This document shows, one piece after another, positions 1 through 11,054 of a DNA stretch of 64,000 bases. Source of the DNA: Rhodococcus ruber NBRC 15591 (lineage in GTDB: Bacteria > Actinomycetota > Actinomycetes > Mycobacteriales > Mycobacteriaceae); assembly GCF_001894945.1 (NCBI RefSeq), contig NZ_BCXE01000022.1, positions 1-64,000 of the forward strand, read 5' to 3'. Position numbers and translations under genes: made by a program. Numbering within the stretch: the first letter of the stretch is position 1; the number at the start of each line of letters is the position of its first letter. The notes under the pieces are model-generated. The model saw nothing but the letters and a program-made list of their open reading frames with translations, was not told where the DNA came from and did not search any database.

Positions 1-4
1 CCGG

Positions 5-1812
<1,808 letters not shown>

Positions 1813-1815
<3 letters not shown>

Positions 1816-2006
1816 GGGCTACCGCCCGGTGACTCTGAGGGCTACCCGCCCGGTGACCCTGAGGGCTACCGCCCAGTGACCCTGAGGGCTACCGCCCAGT
1901 GACCCTGAGGGCTACCGCCCAGTGACCCTGAGGGCTACCGCCCAGTGACCCTGAGGGCTACCGCCCAGCGACTCTGAGGGCTACCCGCCCAGCGACTCTG
2001 GGAGCT
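1813..2006 (+). repeat. Tandem 23-24 bp repeat, about 8 copies, starting at the stop codon
   Basis: Copies begin with TGAGGGCTACC at 1813, 1836, 1860, 1883, 1906, 1929, 1952 and 1975, with a decayed end at 1999. Two copies carry one extra C, giving 24 bp. The first TGA is the repressor stop codon. Each unit contains GGGC-TACC-GCCC, a short hairpin. The array fills the space up to the convergent methyltransferase gene. Confidence 0.9.
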
Positions 2007-2035
2007 CCCCCCGGGTGACGACGTTCGCGCCGCGA

Positions 2036-2668
2036 TCAGCGCCGTCGGGCCCTGACCACGGTGTCGTGCACGGTGACGACGCGTCCGTCCGGGTCGGTGA
2101 CCTCCCGCGCGACGGCGGCATCGGTGACGACGTCCCAGCCGTCGGGATCGAGCAGCGCCACGACGTCCGCCCCCGTGAAGAACAACTCGGGTCGCGGCGG
2201 ACGCGGCACGGTGGTCTGCAGGTCGGAGGGGTGATGCCCGACGATCAGGAGGGTGCCGCCGGGGGCGACCGCCTCCCCCAGCCGACGGAAGAGGACGTCA
2301 CGTTCCGGCGAGGGCAGGTGCATGTACTGCGCGGAGACCAGGTCGTATCGCCCTCGGCCCGGGTCCCAGGCGGTCAGGTTCTCGTGCAGCCACGAGATGC
2401 GGCCGGCGACCTCGGCGCCGGCCCGGTCCGCGTGCTCGGCGGCGCGTTGCAGGGCGACGCCGGAGACGTCCACACCGTCGACTCGCCAGCCGCGCTGCGC
2501 GAGCCAGATGGCGTCCGCGCCTTCGCCGCACCCGACGTCGAGGGCGAGTCCGGGCGAGAGGCCGGCCACCTCCCCCACGAGGTGACGATTGGGCTCACCG
2601 CTCCACAGCGCGGGACGGGAACGGTAGCGCTCGTCCCAGAGTTCTTCGTCCTGTAGATGTTCGGGCAC
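2036..2668 (-). CDS. Class I SAM-dependent methyltransferase
   Basis: About 210 residues. The SAM-binding motif I reads ALDVGCGEGADAIWLA, followed by the acidic GVDVS strand end, which defines a Rossmann-like class I methyltransferase. The pattern resembles TehB/thiol methyltransferase-like proteins. The GTG start at 2668 has a GAAGGAG site and shares one base with the TAG stop of the upstream redoxin gene, so the two are translationally coupled. A longer reading frame exists upstream but lies inside the redoxin gene. Substrate unknown; the persulfide-regulon setting makes a thiol or a chalcogen compound plausible, which is inference only. Confidence 0.8.
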   Translation of the reverse strand: MPEHLQDEELWDERYRSRPALWSGEPNRHLVGEVAGLSPGLALDVGCGEGADAIWLAQRGWRVDGVDVSGVALQRAAEHADRAGAEVAGRISWLHENLTAWDPGRGRYDLVSAQYMHLPSPERDVLFRRLGEAVAPGGTLLIVGHHPSDLQTTVPRPPRPELFFTGADVVALLDPDGWDVVTDAAVAREVTDPDGRVVTVHDTVVRARRR

Positions 2669-3042
2669 TACGACTCCTTCGATCGTCGGGAGGGGGGCGC
2701 GGCCGGCCGGCCGCGGACCGTATCGGCGAGTCGGGACCACACCGTCCGCGGCCGAGGCCCGATCAGCTCGCCCACCCGGCCGGGGAGATGCCGCTCGATC
2801 GCCGATTCAACTTCTTGCACAGAGGGATTGACGAGCGCGACCGGTCCGACGAAGACCGTCGGCACGATCTCGTCGCCGCCGCTCACTGCCCGGATCCGCG
2901 CGGCGGCGGCCCGGTCCTGCCAGATGTCGGTCTCGACGACCTCGATGCCGCGCCTGTGCAGGCCCCGGCGCAGGCGCGAGCAGAACGGACACCCGGGCCG
3001 CCACAACACCTCGACTCCGTCGACGAAGTCGGGCAATGTCAT
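2668..3042 (-). CDS. Mycoredoxin/glutaredoxin-like protein
   Basis: 124 residues. The N-terminal thioredoxin fold has the redox motif CPFC (Cys18, Cys21) after strand VEVLWRPG, and the cis-proline segment IVPTVFVG, as in mycoredoxins that reduce mycothiol mixed disulfides. A C-terminal extension of about 40 residues is rich in Arg and Pro and has no recognisable domain. The gene is first in a two-gene unit with the methyltransferase. A CstR-like operator at 3074-3091 lies just upstream, so induction with the persulfide genes is likely. A different thioredoxin-fold role is possible. Confidence 0.8.
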   Translation of the reverse strand: MTLPDFVDGVEVLWRPGCPFCSRLRRGLHRRGIEVVETDIWQDRAAAARIRAVSGGDEIVPTVFVGPVALVNPSVQEVESAIERHLPGRVGELIGPRPRTVWSRLADTVRGRPAAPPSRRSKES

Positions 3043-3073
3043 CCGGTTTCTCCTTCCGCCTACGTCTCGTCCA

Positions 3074-3091
3074 TATACCCAGAGGGGTATA
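3074..3091. promoter_or_regulatory. CstR/CsoR-type operator in divergent promoter region
   Basis: TATACCC-AGAG-GGGTATA is a perfect 7-bp inverted repeat with a 4-base spacer, the same architecture as the two sites at 1438-1473. It lies between the redoxin gene (start 3042, minus) and the slipin gene (start 3234, plus), so one repressor could control both directions. Confidence 0.7.
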
Positions 3092-3233
3092 CGACCTCAC
3101 TGTACCGGCCCGCCCGGCGCTGCGCCGCGCGGCCGGCGCCGTTCCCCGGCACGGTGACCTTCGGCCCTTTCCGGCGACGCCCGAGGGGTGGACCGTGGAA
3201 CCACAGCCGCGAGGCGATGCGGAAGGAGAAGCC

Positions 3234-4142
3234 GTGGCCACGTGGGTCGTTCTGACCGGTGTGCTCCTGGTGGTGGCGCTGTTCGTCCTGTCGCAGGCAG
3301 TGCACGTGGTGACCCAGTACGAGAAGGGCGTGCTGTTCCGGTTCGGCCGGCTCATCGGCGTCAGGGAACCCGGACTGCATCTGATCATCCCTCTCGTCGA
3401 CCGGTTGACGAAGGTGTCCCTGCGGATCGTGACGATGCCGATCCAGTCCCAAGGCATCATCACCCGCGACAACGTCAGTGTCGACATCTCTGCTGTGGCG
3501 TACTTTCGCGTCATCGACGCCGTGAAATCCGTCGTCGCGATCGAGAACGTGGCGGCGGCTATCGATCAGATCGCCCAGACCACGCTGCGCAGGGTCGTCG
3601 GCCGGCACACGCTCGACGAGGCACTGTCCGAAACGAATGTGATCAACGCGAACATCCGTGAGTTCCTCGACGTGTCCACTCTGGAATGGGGTGTCGAGGT
3701 GACGCTGGTGGAACTGAAGGACATCCAGTTGCCCGACAGTATGAAGCGGGCCATGGCGCGGCAGGCCGAGGCGGAACGGGAGAAGCGGGCCAAGATCATC
3801 GCCGCCGAGGGTGAGTCGATCGCCGCGACCGCCCTAGGGCAGGCGTCCGACACGATGATGGCCCACCCGCTCGCCCTGCAGTTGCGCAACCTGCAGACCT
3901 TGGTGGAACTGGGGGTGGAGAAGAACACCACCGTGGTGTTCCCGGCCCCGATGATGAGCGCCATCGCCGAACTGAAGGCATTCCTCGAACGCGAAACCAC
4001 CGCTGTCACGGACACGGCCGCGCCGGGAGGCCTCGCGGGCCGCACACGACAGACGGAATCGCCGGGACCCGAGTTCACCGGAAACGGAACCCCGGCACCC
4101 ACGGTATCGGCACACGAGAGGCACGAGGGGTTGGCGCCATGA
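3234..4142 (+). CDS. SPFH/band-7 membrane protein (slipin family)
   Basis: 302 residues. One N-terminal membrane segment (about 4-24) precedes the typical slipin entry QYEKGVLFRFGRLIGVREPGLH. The SPFH domain runs to about residue 185, followed by a charged helical stretch (MARQAEAEREKRAKIIAAEGE), where stomatin-like proteins oligomerise into membrane rings. The C-terminal 50 residues are low-complexity. The GTG at 3234 follows GGAAGGAG. Its stop overlaps the next start as ATGA. Likely role is a membrane scaffold or protease partner; slipins often pair with NfeD, which is absent here. Confidence 0.85.
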   Translation: MATWVVLTGVLLVVALFVLSQAVHVVTQYEKGVLFRFGRLIGVREPGLHLIIPLVDRLTKVSLRIVTMPIQSQGIITRDNVSVDISAVAYFRVIDAVKSVVAIENVAAAIDQIAQTTLRRVVGRHTLDEALSETNVINANIREFLDVSTLEWGVEVTLVELKDIQLPDSMKRAMARQAEAEREKRAKIIAAEGESIAATALGQASDTMMAHPLALQLRNLQTLVELGVEKNTTVVFPAPMMSAIAELKAFLERETTAVTDTAAPGGLAGRTRQTESPGPEFTGNGTPAPTVSAHERHEGLAP

Positions 4143-4897
4143 CGGAACTCGACGGCGGATCGGTCATTGTCACGGGCGGCAGTCGCGGCATCGGCGCCGC
4201 CGTCGCCACGATCCTCGCCCGCGAAGGCGCCGGCGTCGTCGTCGCCGACGTGCTCGACGACGAAGGCACCCGCCACGCCGCGACACTCGGCGACGGCTCG
4301 AAATTCGTGCACCTCGACGTGACCGACGAAGCGCAATGGTCGGAGGCGGTCGCCGTGGCCGAATCCATCGGCCCGCTGCGGGCGCTGATCAACAACGCCG
4401 GCATCCTGTCCGTCGGCACCATCGAGGACCAGACCCGAGCGGAGTTCGAACACGTGCTGCAGGTCAACCTCGTCGGAGCCTGGCTGGGAATGCACGTCGC
4501 CGGCCCGGCCCTGCGTCGCGGGCGCGCAGTCGTCGTCAACGTCTCCTCCACGGCGGGACTCATCGGCTACGCCGGCCTCGGCGCGTACGTGGCCGGCAAA
4601 TGGGCCCTGCGTGGCCTGACGAAGACCGCCGCGCTCGAGTTCGCCCCCGACGGGGTCCGGGTGTGCTCGGTGCACCCCGGACCCATCGACACCCCCATGA
4701 CGGCGGGGATGGACCGCGGCATCGCCGCCACTCAGCCGATCCCCCGTTTCGGCAGTCCCGAGGAGGTGGCCCGGATGGTGCGGTTCGTCGTCACCGAGGC
4801 CACCTACTCGACCGGCTCCGAATTCCTCGTCGACGGCGGCGCCACCACCGGCACGGTGCTGAACCTCGGGACGACGGATGTCCCTGCAGCGCAGTAG
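4139..4897 (+). CDS. Short-chain dehydrogenase/reductase (classical SDR)
   Basis: 252 residues, the usual classical SDR length. NAD(P)-binding GGSRGIG at 13-19, NNAG at 85-88, and catalytic Ser137, Tyr150 and Lys154 (YxxxK) are all present. Asp37 after the second strand (VVVAD) suggests NAD(H) preference. Sequence style resembles 3-alpha-hydroxysteroid or glucose dehydrogenase-like SDRs, but the substrate cannot be named. It overlaps the slipin gene by 4 bp, so the two are co-transcribed and probably share the upstream operator. Confidence 0.85.
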   Translation: MTELDGGSVIVTGGSRGIGAAVATILAREGAGVVVADVLDDEGTRHAATLGDGSKFVHLDVTDEAQWSEAVAVAESIGPLRALINNAGILSVGTIEDQTRAEFEHVLQVNLVGAWLGMHVAGPALRRGRAVVVNVSSTAGLIGYAGLGAYVAGKWALRGLTKTAALEFAPDGVRVCSVHPGPIDTPMTAGMDRGIAATQPIPRFGSPEEVARMVRFVVTEATYSTGSEFLVDGGATTGTVLNLGTTDVPAAQ

Positions 4898-4944
4898 CTC
4901 GGGAAACGAGTGCACCGGCGTCGGTGGGGTGATTCAATGGCCGG

Positions 4945-5778
4945 GTGTGCAGATGGATGGCCTACTCGGGCGAGCCGATCCTCGTGGAGGACCTGCTGTT
5001 CAAGCCCGAGCATTCACTCATCGACCAGAGCCTGCACTCCCATCTCGGAGCCACCACGACCAACGGTGACGGATTCGGAATCGGCTGGTACGGAATAGGT
5101 TCCGAACCGGCCCTGTTCAAGGGCATCGATCCGGCGTGGAACAACCACAACCTGCGGGAGATCGCCGGGCAGATCCGCACCCCACTGCTGTTCGCACACG
5201 TGCGCGCCTCGACCGGCACGCAGGTGCAGCGCAGCAACTGCCACCCGTTCCGGCACGGGGAGTGGCTGTGGATGCACAACGGCGAGATCCTCGGCTTCCG
5301 GGAGATCAAACGCGAACTGATGATGGCCGTGGATCCGTCGCTGTATCCGGACGTCGCGGGTACCACGGACTCCGAGGCGCTGTTCTTCCTCGCCCTCACG
5401 TTCGGTCTCCGGGACGATCCGTTCACCGCGGTCGGCCGGGCAGTCGGGATGGTCGAGAAGGTCGCCCGCGACCGCGGGATCGACGACCCCGTCCAGATGA
5501 CCGTGGCCACCACGGCCGGCGACACGATCTGGGTGTTCCGCTACTCGACCGAGGGCCGGACCCGGTCTCTGTTCTACTCCACCGAGGTCACCAAGCTCCG
5601 CGAGCTGCACCCCGAGGTGGAGATGTTCCATCGCCTGGGCATCGACACCCGGTTCGTCGTGTCCGAACCGCTCCGCGATCTGCCGGGCGCCTGGAACGAG
5701 ATGCCCGAGTCCTCGGCCGCCGTGGTCGGCCCCGCCGGCAACGACATCCGGCCGTTCCGGCCGCTCGAACCGGTGTAG
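4945..5778 (+). CDS. Class II glutamine amidotransferase (YafJ/EgtC-like), copy 1
   Basis: 277 residues. The GTG start puts Cys at position 2, the N-terminal nucleophile of Ntn-type glutaminases after Met removal (MCRWMAYSG). GFGIGWYG and WMHNGEI are typical glutaminase-loop motifs. No second catalytic domain is present, so it is a stand-alone glutamine amidotransferase or gamma-glutamyl hydrolase. No egt genes are nearby, so an ergothioneine role is not supported. A close paralogue lies at 12425-13261 on the other strand. Confidence 0.88.
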   Translation: MCRWMAYSGEPILVEDLLFKPEHSLIDQSLHSHLGATTTNGDGFGIGWYGIGSEPALFKGIDPAWNNHNLREIAGQIRTPLLFAHVRASTGTQVQRSNCHPFRHGEWLWMHNGEILGFREIKRELMMAVDPSLYPDVAGTTDSEALFFLALTFGLRDDPFTAVGRAVGMVEKVARDRGIDDPVQMTVATTAGDTIWVFRYSTEGRTRSLFYSTEVTKLRELHPEVEMFHRLGIDTRFVVSEPLRDLPGAWNEMPESSAAVVGPAGNDIRPFRPLEPV

Positions 5779-5899
5779 CCGAGATGGGGGACCTTGTGCC
5801 CTGTAGCCGCGCGAGGGCAGCATGCGAAGGTCGAACCTGCGTGAACCAGCCCTGTGTGAACCCAGCAATGCCGGAGGACGGCCCCGAGAGGTCCATGCC

Positions 5900-7558
5900 A
5901 TGAGTCTCGAGAGTTCACAGAAGGGGCCGGCGACGGCCTCGGGTTCCGCGCTGGTGCTCGCGGTGCTGGCCTCGGGTCAGTTCCTGATGACCCTCGACAG
6001 CTCCGTGATGAACGTGTCGATGGCGACCGTGGCCGCGGACGTGAACACCACCATCACCGGCATCCAGACCGCCATCACCCTCTACACGCTGGTGATGGCC
6101 ACCCTGATGATCACCGGCGGCAAGGTCGGCACCATTCTCGGCCGGCGCCGTGCGTTCGGGCTCGGCCTGATCATCTACGGTGCCGGCTCGTTCGTCACCG
6201 GCATCGCCCCGAATCTCACCGTCCTGCTCATCGGCTGGTCCCTGCTCGAGGGCATCGGCGCCGCCCTGATCATGCCCGCGATCGTCTCCCTGGTCGCGGC
6301 GAACTTCCCCGCCGAACGCCGTCCCGCCGCCTACGGACTGGTGGCCGCCGCGGGTGCCGCGGCAGTCGCGGTGGGGCCGCTGCTCGGCGGGGCGGTGACC
6401 ACGTTCGCGTCCTGGCGCTACGTCTTCTTCGGCGAGGTCGTCCTCGTCGTCCTGATCCTGCTCACGCTGCGCCGCGTGGAAGACATTCCAGCGCAGCGGA
6501 TCCGGCTCGACCTCGTCGGCTCGCTCCTGTCGGTCGTCGGCCTGGGAATGTTCGTCTACGGCGTGCTGCGCTCGAGCGAATGGGGCTGGATCCAGACCAA
6601 ACCCGGCGGACCGGCAATCCTGGGACTGTCCCCCGTCATCTGGTTGCTCCTCGGCGGCCTGCTCGTGCTCTACCTGTTCCTGCGCCGGGAGACGTACCTG
6701 GCGAAGACGGGCGGCGAACCGCTGGTCGACCCCGCGCTGCTGAGGAACAGCCAGCTCTCCGGCGGGCTGGGCATGTTCTTCGCCCAGTTCCTCATCCAGG
6801 CCGGGGTGTTCTTCTCCGTCCCCCTGTTCCTGTCGGTGGTCCTCGAACTCAGTGCGCTCGAGACGGGTGTGCGGATCCTCCCGCTGTCGATCGCTCTGGT
6901 CCTGGCGGCCGTCGGCATCCCCAAGCTGCGACCCCAGGCGAATCCCCGGCTCGTCGTCCGGGTCGGCCTCGGCATCATGGCCGCCGGCATCCTCCTCCTC
7001 GTGGGCGGAATGGACCCCGGCGCCAACGCGGCGGTCGTGTCGATCCCGATGCTGCTGATGGGTCTCGGCCTGGGTGCGCTGGCCTCCCAGCTCGGTGCGG
7101 TCACGGTGTCCGCGGTGCCGGACTCGCAGAGCGCCGAGGTCGGCGGTCTGCAGAACACGGCGACCAATCTCGGCGCGTCCCTGGGAACCGCCCTGATCGG
7201 GTCGATCCTCATCGCCACCCTGACCACCTCCGTCATCGCCGGCATCGAGAACAACCCGGCAGTACCGGAATCGGTGCAGCAGCAGGCCACCACGGACATG
7301 GCTGCCGGGGTGCCGTTCCTGTCCGACACCCAGCTCGAGGATGCCCTGGCCGACGCCGGGGTGGACGAGACCACCGCGGATGCGATCGTCGAGGTCAACT
7401 CGGACGCGCGCCTCGAGGCGCTGCAGGTGGCCTTCGCCGTCACGGCCCTGCTCGCCGTCGCCGCCCTGTTCGGCACCGGCTCCCTGCCGCGCGTGCCGGT
7501 GGGCACCCGGCCCGAGGAAGGTCAGCGCAGGCCCGACGAGACCGGCGACGAGCGCTGA
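5900..7558 (+). CDS. MFS drug:H+ antiporter, DHA2/EmrB-QacA type (14 TM)
   Basis: 552 residues with about 14 hydrophobic segments. LDSSVMNVSMATVAADV in TM1 is the hallmark of the 14-TM DHA2 efflux family, and GGKVGTILGRRRAFGLG is the loop 2-3 motif. A charged tail follows the last membrane segment. ATG at 5900 chosen; the ATG five bases upstream runs into a stop. The 3' end overlaps the convergent lipid kinase gene by 37 bp. Probably exports hydrophobic or cationic compounds; substrate unknown. Confidence 0.9.
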   Translation: MSLESSQKGPATASGSALVLAVLASGQFLMTLDSSVMNVSMATVAADVNTTITGIQTAITLYTLVMATLMITGGKVGTILGRRRAFGLGLIIYGAGSFVTGIAPNLTVLLIGWSLLEGIGAALIMPAIVSLVAANFPAERRPAAYGLVAAAGAAAVAVGPLLGGAVTTFASWRYVFFGEVVLVVLILLTLRRVEDIPAQRIRLDLVGSLLSVVGLGMFVYGVLRSSEWGWIQTKPGGPAILGLSPVIWLLLGGLLVLYLFLRRETYLAKTGGEPLVDPALLRNSQLSGGLGMFFAQFLIQAGVFFSVPLFLSVVLELSALETGVRILPLSIALVLAAVGIPKLRPQANPRLVVRVGLGIMAAGILLLVGGMDPGANAAVVSIPMLLMGLGLGALASQLGAVTVSAVPDSQSAEVGGLQNTATNLGASLGTALIGSILIATLTTSVIAGIENNPAVPESVQQQATTDMAAGVPFLSDTQLEDALADAGVDETTADAIVEVNSDARLEALQVAFAVTALLAVAALFGTGSLPRVPVGTRPEEGQRRPDETGDER

Positions 7559-8880
7559 GGCCGGAAGGCCAGGTCCCGGAGCCGCGCCCAGTCCCAGGTC
7601 GGTGCCGAGACCAGGGCTCCCGGACGGTGCCGGGGCACCCGCACGCGGAGCACCTGCGGCTCGACCGTGCATCGCACGGGCGTGGGCAGCGTCAACGCTT
7701 CCCCGTCCACCCCGACCGGTATCTCCGGGGCGTCCGCGTCGACGACCACCTCGGTGGCCGCGCGCTGCACCAGACCCCGGCTGCGCGCGCGGCGCAGCAG
7801 GTCGACCGCCTGCCCGGCGCCGGCCACCGAGATCGCCACCACTCCGAGCACGCCGCGGTCCAGACGGGGCCGGCGTCCCAGCCCCGCGAGGTCGTCGGTC
7901 GCGTACGGGTCGTTGCTCACCAGGACGGCCTGCGCGCCCTCCACCGTCGTGTCACCGTCGATGCGGGCCCGCAGCCGGGTCGCGCTGTCCCGGGCGAGCA
8001 GGTCGGGCATCATCCGCAGCGCCGTCCCGGTCTTGTCGTCCCGGTATTCCGGGCTCTGCACCACGTCGGCGTAGACGCCGAACGAGGCGTTGTTGACGAA
8101 CACCCGTCCGCCGATCCTGCCGAGATCGACGCGCAGTTCCACCCCGTCCCGCAGCGCGTCCAGGCCCGCGGCCGGGTCCTCCCGGTCCAGGCCCAGATCC
8201 AGCGCGAAGTGGTTCCGCGTGCCGGCGCTGATCACCAGGAACGGCAGTCCGTGCTCGGCCGCGATCGCCGCCACCAGGGCCTGGGTGCCGTCGCCTCCGG
8301 CGACACCGAGCAGGTCGGCGCCCCGCTCCACCGCCTGCCGGGCCAGGGCCTCGACGTCGACGGGACCCGGCCCGGCGAGCAGTGCCACCTCGGCACCGAG
8401 TTCCTCGGCCTTGCGTTGCAGATCGAACTTCACGACCTTGCCGCCCCCCGAGCGGGGGTTCATCACCAGGAACGGGCGGTGGACCGGCGGAGCGGGGTAC
8501 TCGGGCATCCCCTGTTCCGAGCCCCGTCGCAGGGCCGCCCGCGCGCACAGCAGCGCGAGCAGCACCAGGGCAACCGACACCAGCGCGACCCACAGCACGC
8601 CCTCCCGCACGAACAGCACGGGCAGGGCGAGAGGTGCGATCACAGCCAGGCCCAGTGACAGCGCACGCGCCAGCCCCCGGGTCGCGAGGAACCAGTACAG
8701 GGCCGCGACCGTCACCGCTGCCACCGCCACGCTCACCACCAGGAGTGCAACAGCGCCGCGCAGGCCCGCGACGACCACCGGCACGACGGCAGCGCAGAGG
8801 ACGGCGACGAATGCCGCCCGCGCCCACCAGCGGCGCGAAGCCGGTACCTGGTCGCCGGGAGCGGCGTCCACCGGGTTCAC
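7522..8880 (-). CDS. Membrane-anchored diacylglycerol kinase family lipid kinase
   Basis: 452 residues. Four or so N-terminal membrane segments (about 15-115) are followed by a DAGK/sphingosine kinase catalytic domain: NPRSGGGK nucleotide loop near 150, GGDGT near 210, and GTRNHFALDLGLD. The GTG start at 8880 overlaps the stop of the upstream gene (GTGA), which shows coupling to the membrane protein at 8877-10382. Likely phosphorylates a membrane lipid such as diacylglycerol. The fusion to N-terminal membrane helices is unusual compared with soluble DgkB. Confidence 0.85.
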   Translation of the reverse strand: MNPVDAAPGDQVPASRRWWARAAFVAVLCAAVVPVVVAGLRGAVALLVVSVAVAAVTVAALYWFLATRGLARALSLGLAVIAPLALPVLFVREGVLWVALVSVALVLLALLCARAALRRGSEQGMPEYPAPPVHRPFLVMNPRSGGGKVVKFDLQRKAEELGAEVALLAGPGPVDVEALARQAVERGADLLGVAGGDGTQALVAAIAAEHGLPFLVISAGTRNHFALDLGLDREDPAAGLDALRDGVELRVDLGRIGGRVFVNNASFGVYADVVQSPEYRDDKTGTALRMMPDLLARDSATRLRARIDGDTTVEGAQAVLVSNDPYATDDLAGLGRRPRLDRGVLGVVAISVAGAGQAVDLLRRARSRGLVQRAATEVVVDADAPEIPVGVDGEALTLPTPVRCTVEPQVLRVRVPRHRPGALVSAPTWDWARLRDLAFRPQRSSPVSSGLR

Positions 8881-10382
8881 GACCCGGTCTTCGAGCCCGG
8901 CAGCTTCTCCGTCGGCTGCTCGCCCGCCGGCTGTTCGCCCGTCGGAGATGCGCCCGTCGGAGATGCGCCCGTCGGAGGTGCCGACGTCACGTCCCCCGCC
9001 GGCTCTTCCCAGGCCCGGGCCGGCCGGATCAGTACCTCGAGGGCGAGCAGAGCCAGCAGGGCACCGAGAACGACCCACACGACCACGAGACCGGTCGGAT
9101 AGCGCCAGAACATCAACATCAGCGCGGCGATGCCGATGACGGCCAGTCGCAACGCGGTCCGGGCCCGGTACGCGCCGGCTTCCACCTGGTTCGGCGGCCG
9201 CGTCCTGCGGGCCCGCTGCAGCGCGTCCATGCCTCGCCCGAAGCCGCGGCGGACGGCAGCCGCGGAGGCCGATCCACCGGTCAGGTACGCCCCGACCGCG
9301 ATCACGAGACCCAGGACCGCCACCGCCCGCAGCGCGTTCCGCAGCGGCACCAGCACGGTGTCGACGATCGCCGTTGCGGCGTCCGGGGACAGCACGTCCG
9401 GAGGAATGTCGTCGAGGTAGAGCGACCGAACGACGATGAGCGCAATGGCGAGGATCAGCATCCCCACGACCAGCGCCGCGCCGACGAATGCCAGAGCACG
9501 ACGCCGACGGCCGGGTGGGGCCACGGCCACCGCGGCCACGGCGGCGGCGATCGTGAGCCACGGCAGCACATCCGACGCCGTGTCCAGTGCGCCGACCGCG
9601 CGTTGCGCCCGGACCAGCTCCGGCGACTGGAACAGCACGAACTGCTTGTCGATGTCCGGGATCTTCTCGGCGAAGGTGAATCCCCGCTCCAGCAGCCGGG
9701 CCTGGACGTTGTCGATGACCGTGCCGAGGGAGATGCTGACCGTGCCGCTGTCGTCCACCGTCACCGACGACGGGCCCCCTTCTCCGGTGACCACGGCCAC
9801 CAGTCCGGTGTGCGCGGCGCGGTTGGCCTGGATCCACAGATCCTCGAACTGGTCGGTCTGCACCAGCGACAGCACCGTCTCGTACACGAAGTTGCGCGCC
9901 TGACCGGCGATCACCGGCGCCAATCCCTCGACCGCCCGGTCCACCCGGGGCGCGTCCGCGGTCGCCGGAACCGCATCGGTCAGGGCCGTCAGCGCGTCGG
10001 CGGTCAGCCCTTCGACGTCCACGCGCGCGAAGATCTCGTCGGTGACCGTGCCCGCGATCTCGGTCTGGATCGCGGGATCGGAACCCAGGGGTGCGACGGT
10101 GGCGACGTACCGATCCGTGTCGAGGACTTCGCTGCGTACGAACCGCGCCGTCACCGACGTGATCGCCAGCAGTGCGACCAGCACGGTCAGAATCGCCACC
10201 GCGGTCCAGCGCAGCGCGTGCCGCGGCGGACGCGAGACGGGCGGGGGCGGCGGGGCCTCGGGCGCGGCCTCCGTCCGTGCCCGCAGCGCGGTCACCTCGG
10301 CCCGCAACCGCTCCAGTTCGGCCCGCTCGGCGGGGTCGAGGGGGGCGGTGCCCGTGCCGCTGCGCGTCAGGTTGCTGTCCAT
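8877..10382 (-). CDS. Multi-pass membrane protein with large extracytoplasmic domain
   Basis: 501 residues, family not recognised with certainty. The N terminus is charged with a short coiled stretch (ERLRAEVTALRAR). One TM at about 55-77 is followed by about 180 residues outside the membrane, then four to five TMs between about 265 and 450. The C-terminal tail has an imperfect repeat of PTGAS/PTGEQ units (about 468-492) encoded by near-identical 15-bp units. ATG at 10382 has a GAGAA site. It is coupled to the lipid kinase by a 4-bp overlap, so the pair may act together on membrane lipids. Confidence 0.75.
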   Translation of the reverse strand: MDSNLTRSGTGTAPLDPAERAELERLRAEVTALRARTEAAPEAPPPPPVSRPPRHALRWTAVAILTVLVALLAITSVTARFVRSEVLDTDRYVATVAPLGSDPAIQTEIAGTVTDEIFARVDVEGLTADALTALTDAVPATADAPRVDRAVEGLAPVIAGQARNFVYETVLSLVQTDQFEDLWIQANRAAHTGLVAVVTGEGGPSSVTVDDSGTVSISLGTVIDNVQARLLERGFTFAEKIPDIDKQFVLFQSPELVRAQRAVGALDTASDVLPWLTIAAAVAAVAVAPPGRRRRALAFVGAALVVGMLILAIALIVVRSLYLDDIPPDVLSPDAATAIVDTVLVPLRNALRAVAVLGLVIAVGAYLTGGSASAAAVRRGFGRGMDALQRARRTRPPNQVEAGAYRARTALRLAVIGIAALMLMFWRYPTGLVVVWVVLGALLALLALEVLIRPARAWEEPAGDVTSAPPTGASPTGASPTGEQPAGEQPTEKLPGSKTGS

Positions 10383-10520
10383 CGTCTTCTCTTTCCACTC
10401 GAGAGGCACGGCGGCACAGACTGAACGTGCCCCGGGGGCCCGAGACGATCCCGGCCCCGTCACATCACGCTGGCCGACCGCCGGCCCGGTCGATCCCCCC
10501 GGGCGGGCCGCCGGTCGAAC

Positions 10521-10982
10521 CTAGTAGTCCAGCCGCGGATTCCAGGTCGATACCGCCCAGATGACCACCACGTCGAGCGCGATGACCAGAATCGACCACC
10601 ACGGGTAGTACGGCAACCACATGAAGTTGAGCAGGATCGACAGGGCGGCAATGACGATCGCCGCGACTCGTGCCCAGGTGGCACCGGTGATGAGCGCGAT
10701 GCCCACCAGGATCATGACGGCACCCGCGACGATGTGGATCCAACCCCAAGTGGTGAAATCGAACTTGAAGGTGTATTCCTGTCCCACCACGAACAGTTCG
10801 TCCTCCGCCACTGCCGCGATGCCTTGCAGCAGTTGCAGGATGCCCACGGTGGTGAGGACGACGGCGGCACCGATCGACGTACCGGCTGCGATCCCCTGCT
10901 TGACGTTCCCCTCGCCGGCACCGACCCGGCCCGCGCTGCTGTGGCTGACACTGCCCTGATCGACACGCACATTCTCGGACAC
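10521..10982 (-). CDS. DUF7144-family membrane protein, copy 1
   Basis: About 153 residues with four membrane segments. The core DFTTWGWIHIVAGA, GATWARVAAIV and FMWLPYYPWWSI is characteristic of this actinobacterial stress-associated membrane family. The GTG at 10982 (GTGTCCGAG) has AAAGGGG upstream; a longer in-frame extension is possible. A close paralogue at 21288-21692 is nearly identical across the core. Function unknown; the setting among SHOCT, DUF6325 and Rv1733c-like genes suggests a stress or dormancy role. Confidence 0.8.
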   Translation of the reverse strand: MSENVRVDQGSVSHSSAGRVGAGEGNVKQGIAAGTSIGAAVVLTTVGILQLLQGIAAVAEDELFVVGQEYTFKFDFTTWGWIHIVAGAVMILVGIALITGATWARVAAIVIAALSILLNFMWLPYYPWWSILVIALDVVVIWAVSTWNPRLDY

Positions 10983-11054
10983 GACCGATCCCCTTTCCTG
11001 AGATGCGGCTCGGTGAATCTGTGGCGAAACAACCTGTCGGACAACTTCACTCAC

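Noticed and set aside
4945-5778. Ergothioneine biosynthesis gene egtC
   Set aside because: No egtA, egtB, egtD or egtE gene lies nearby and two copies exist, so only the general amidotransferase family is claimed.
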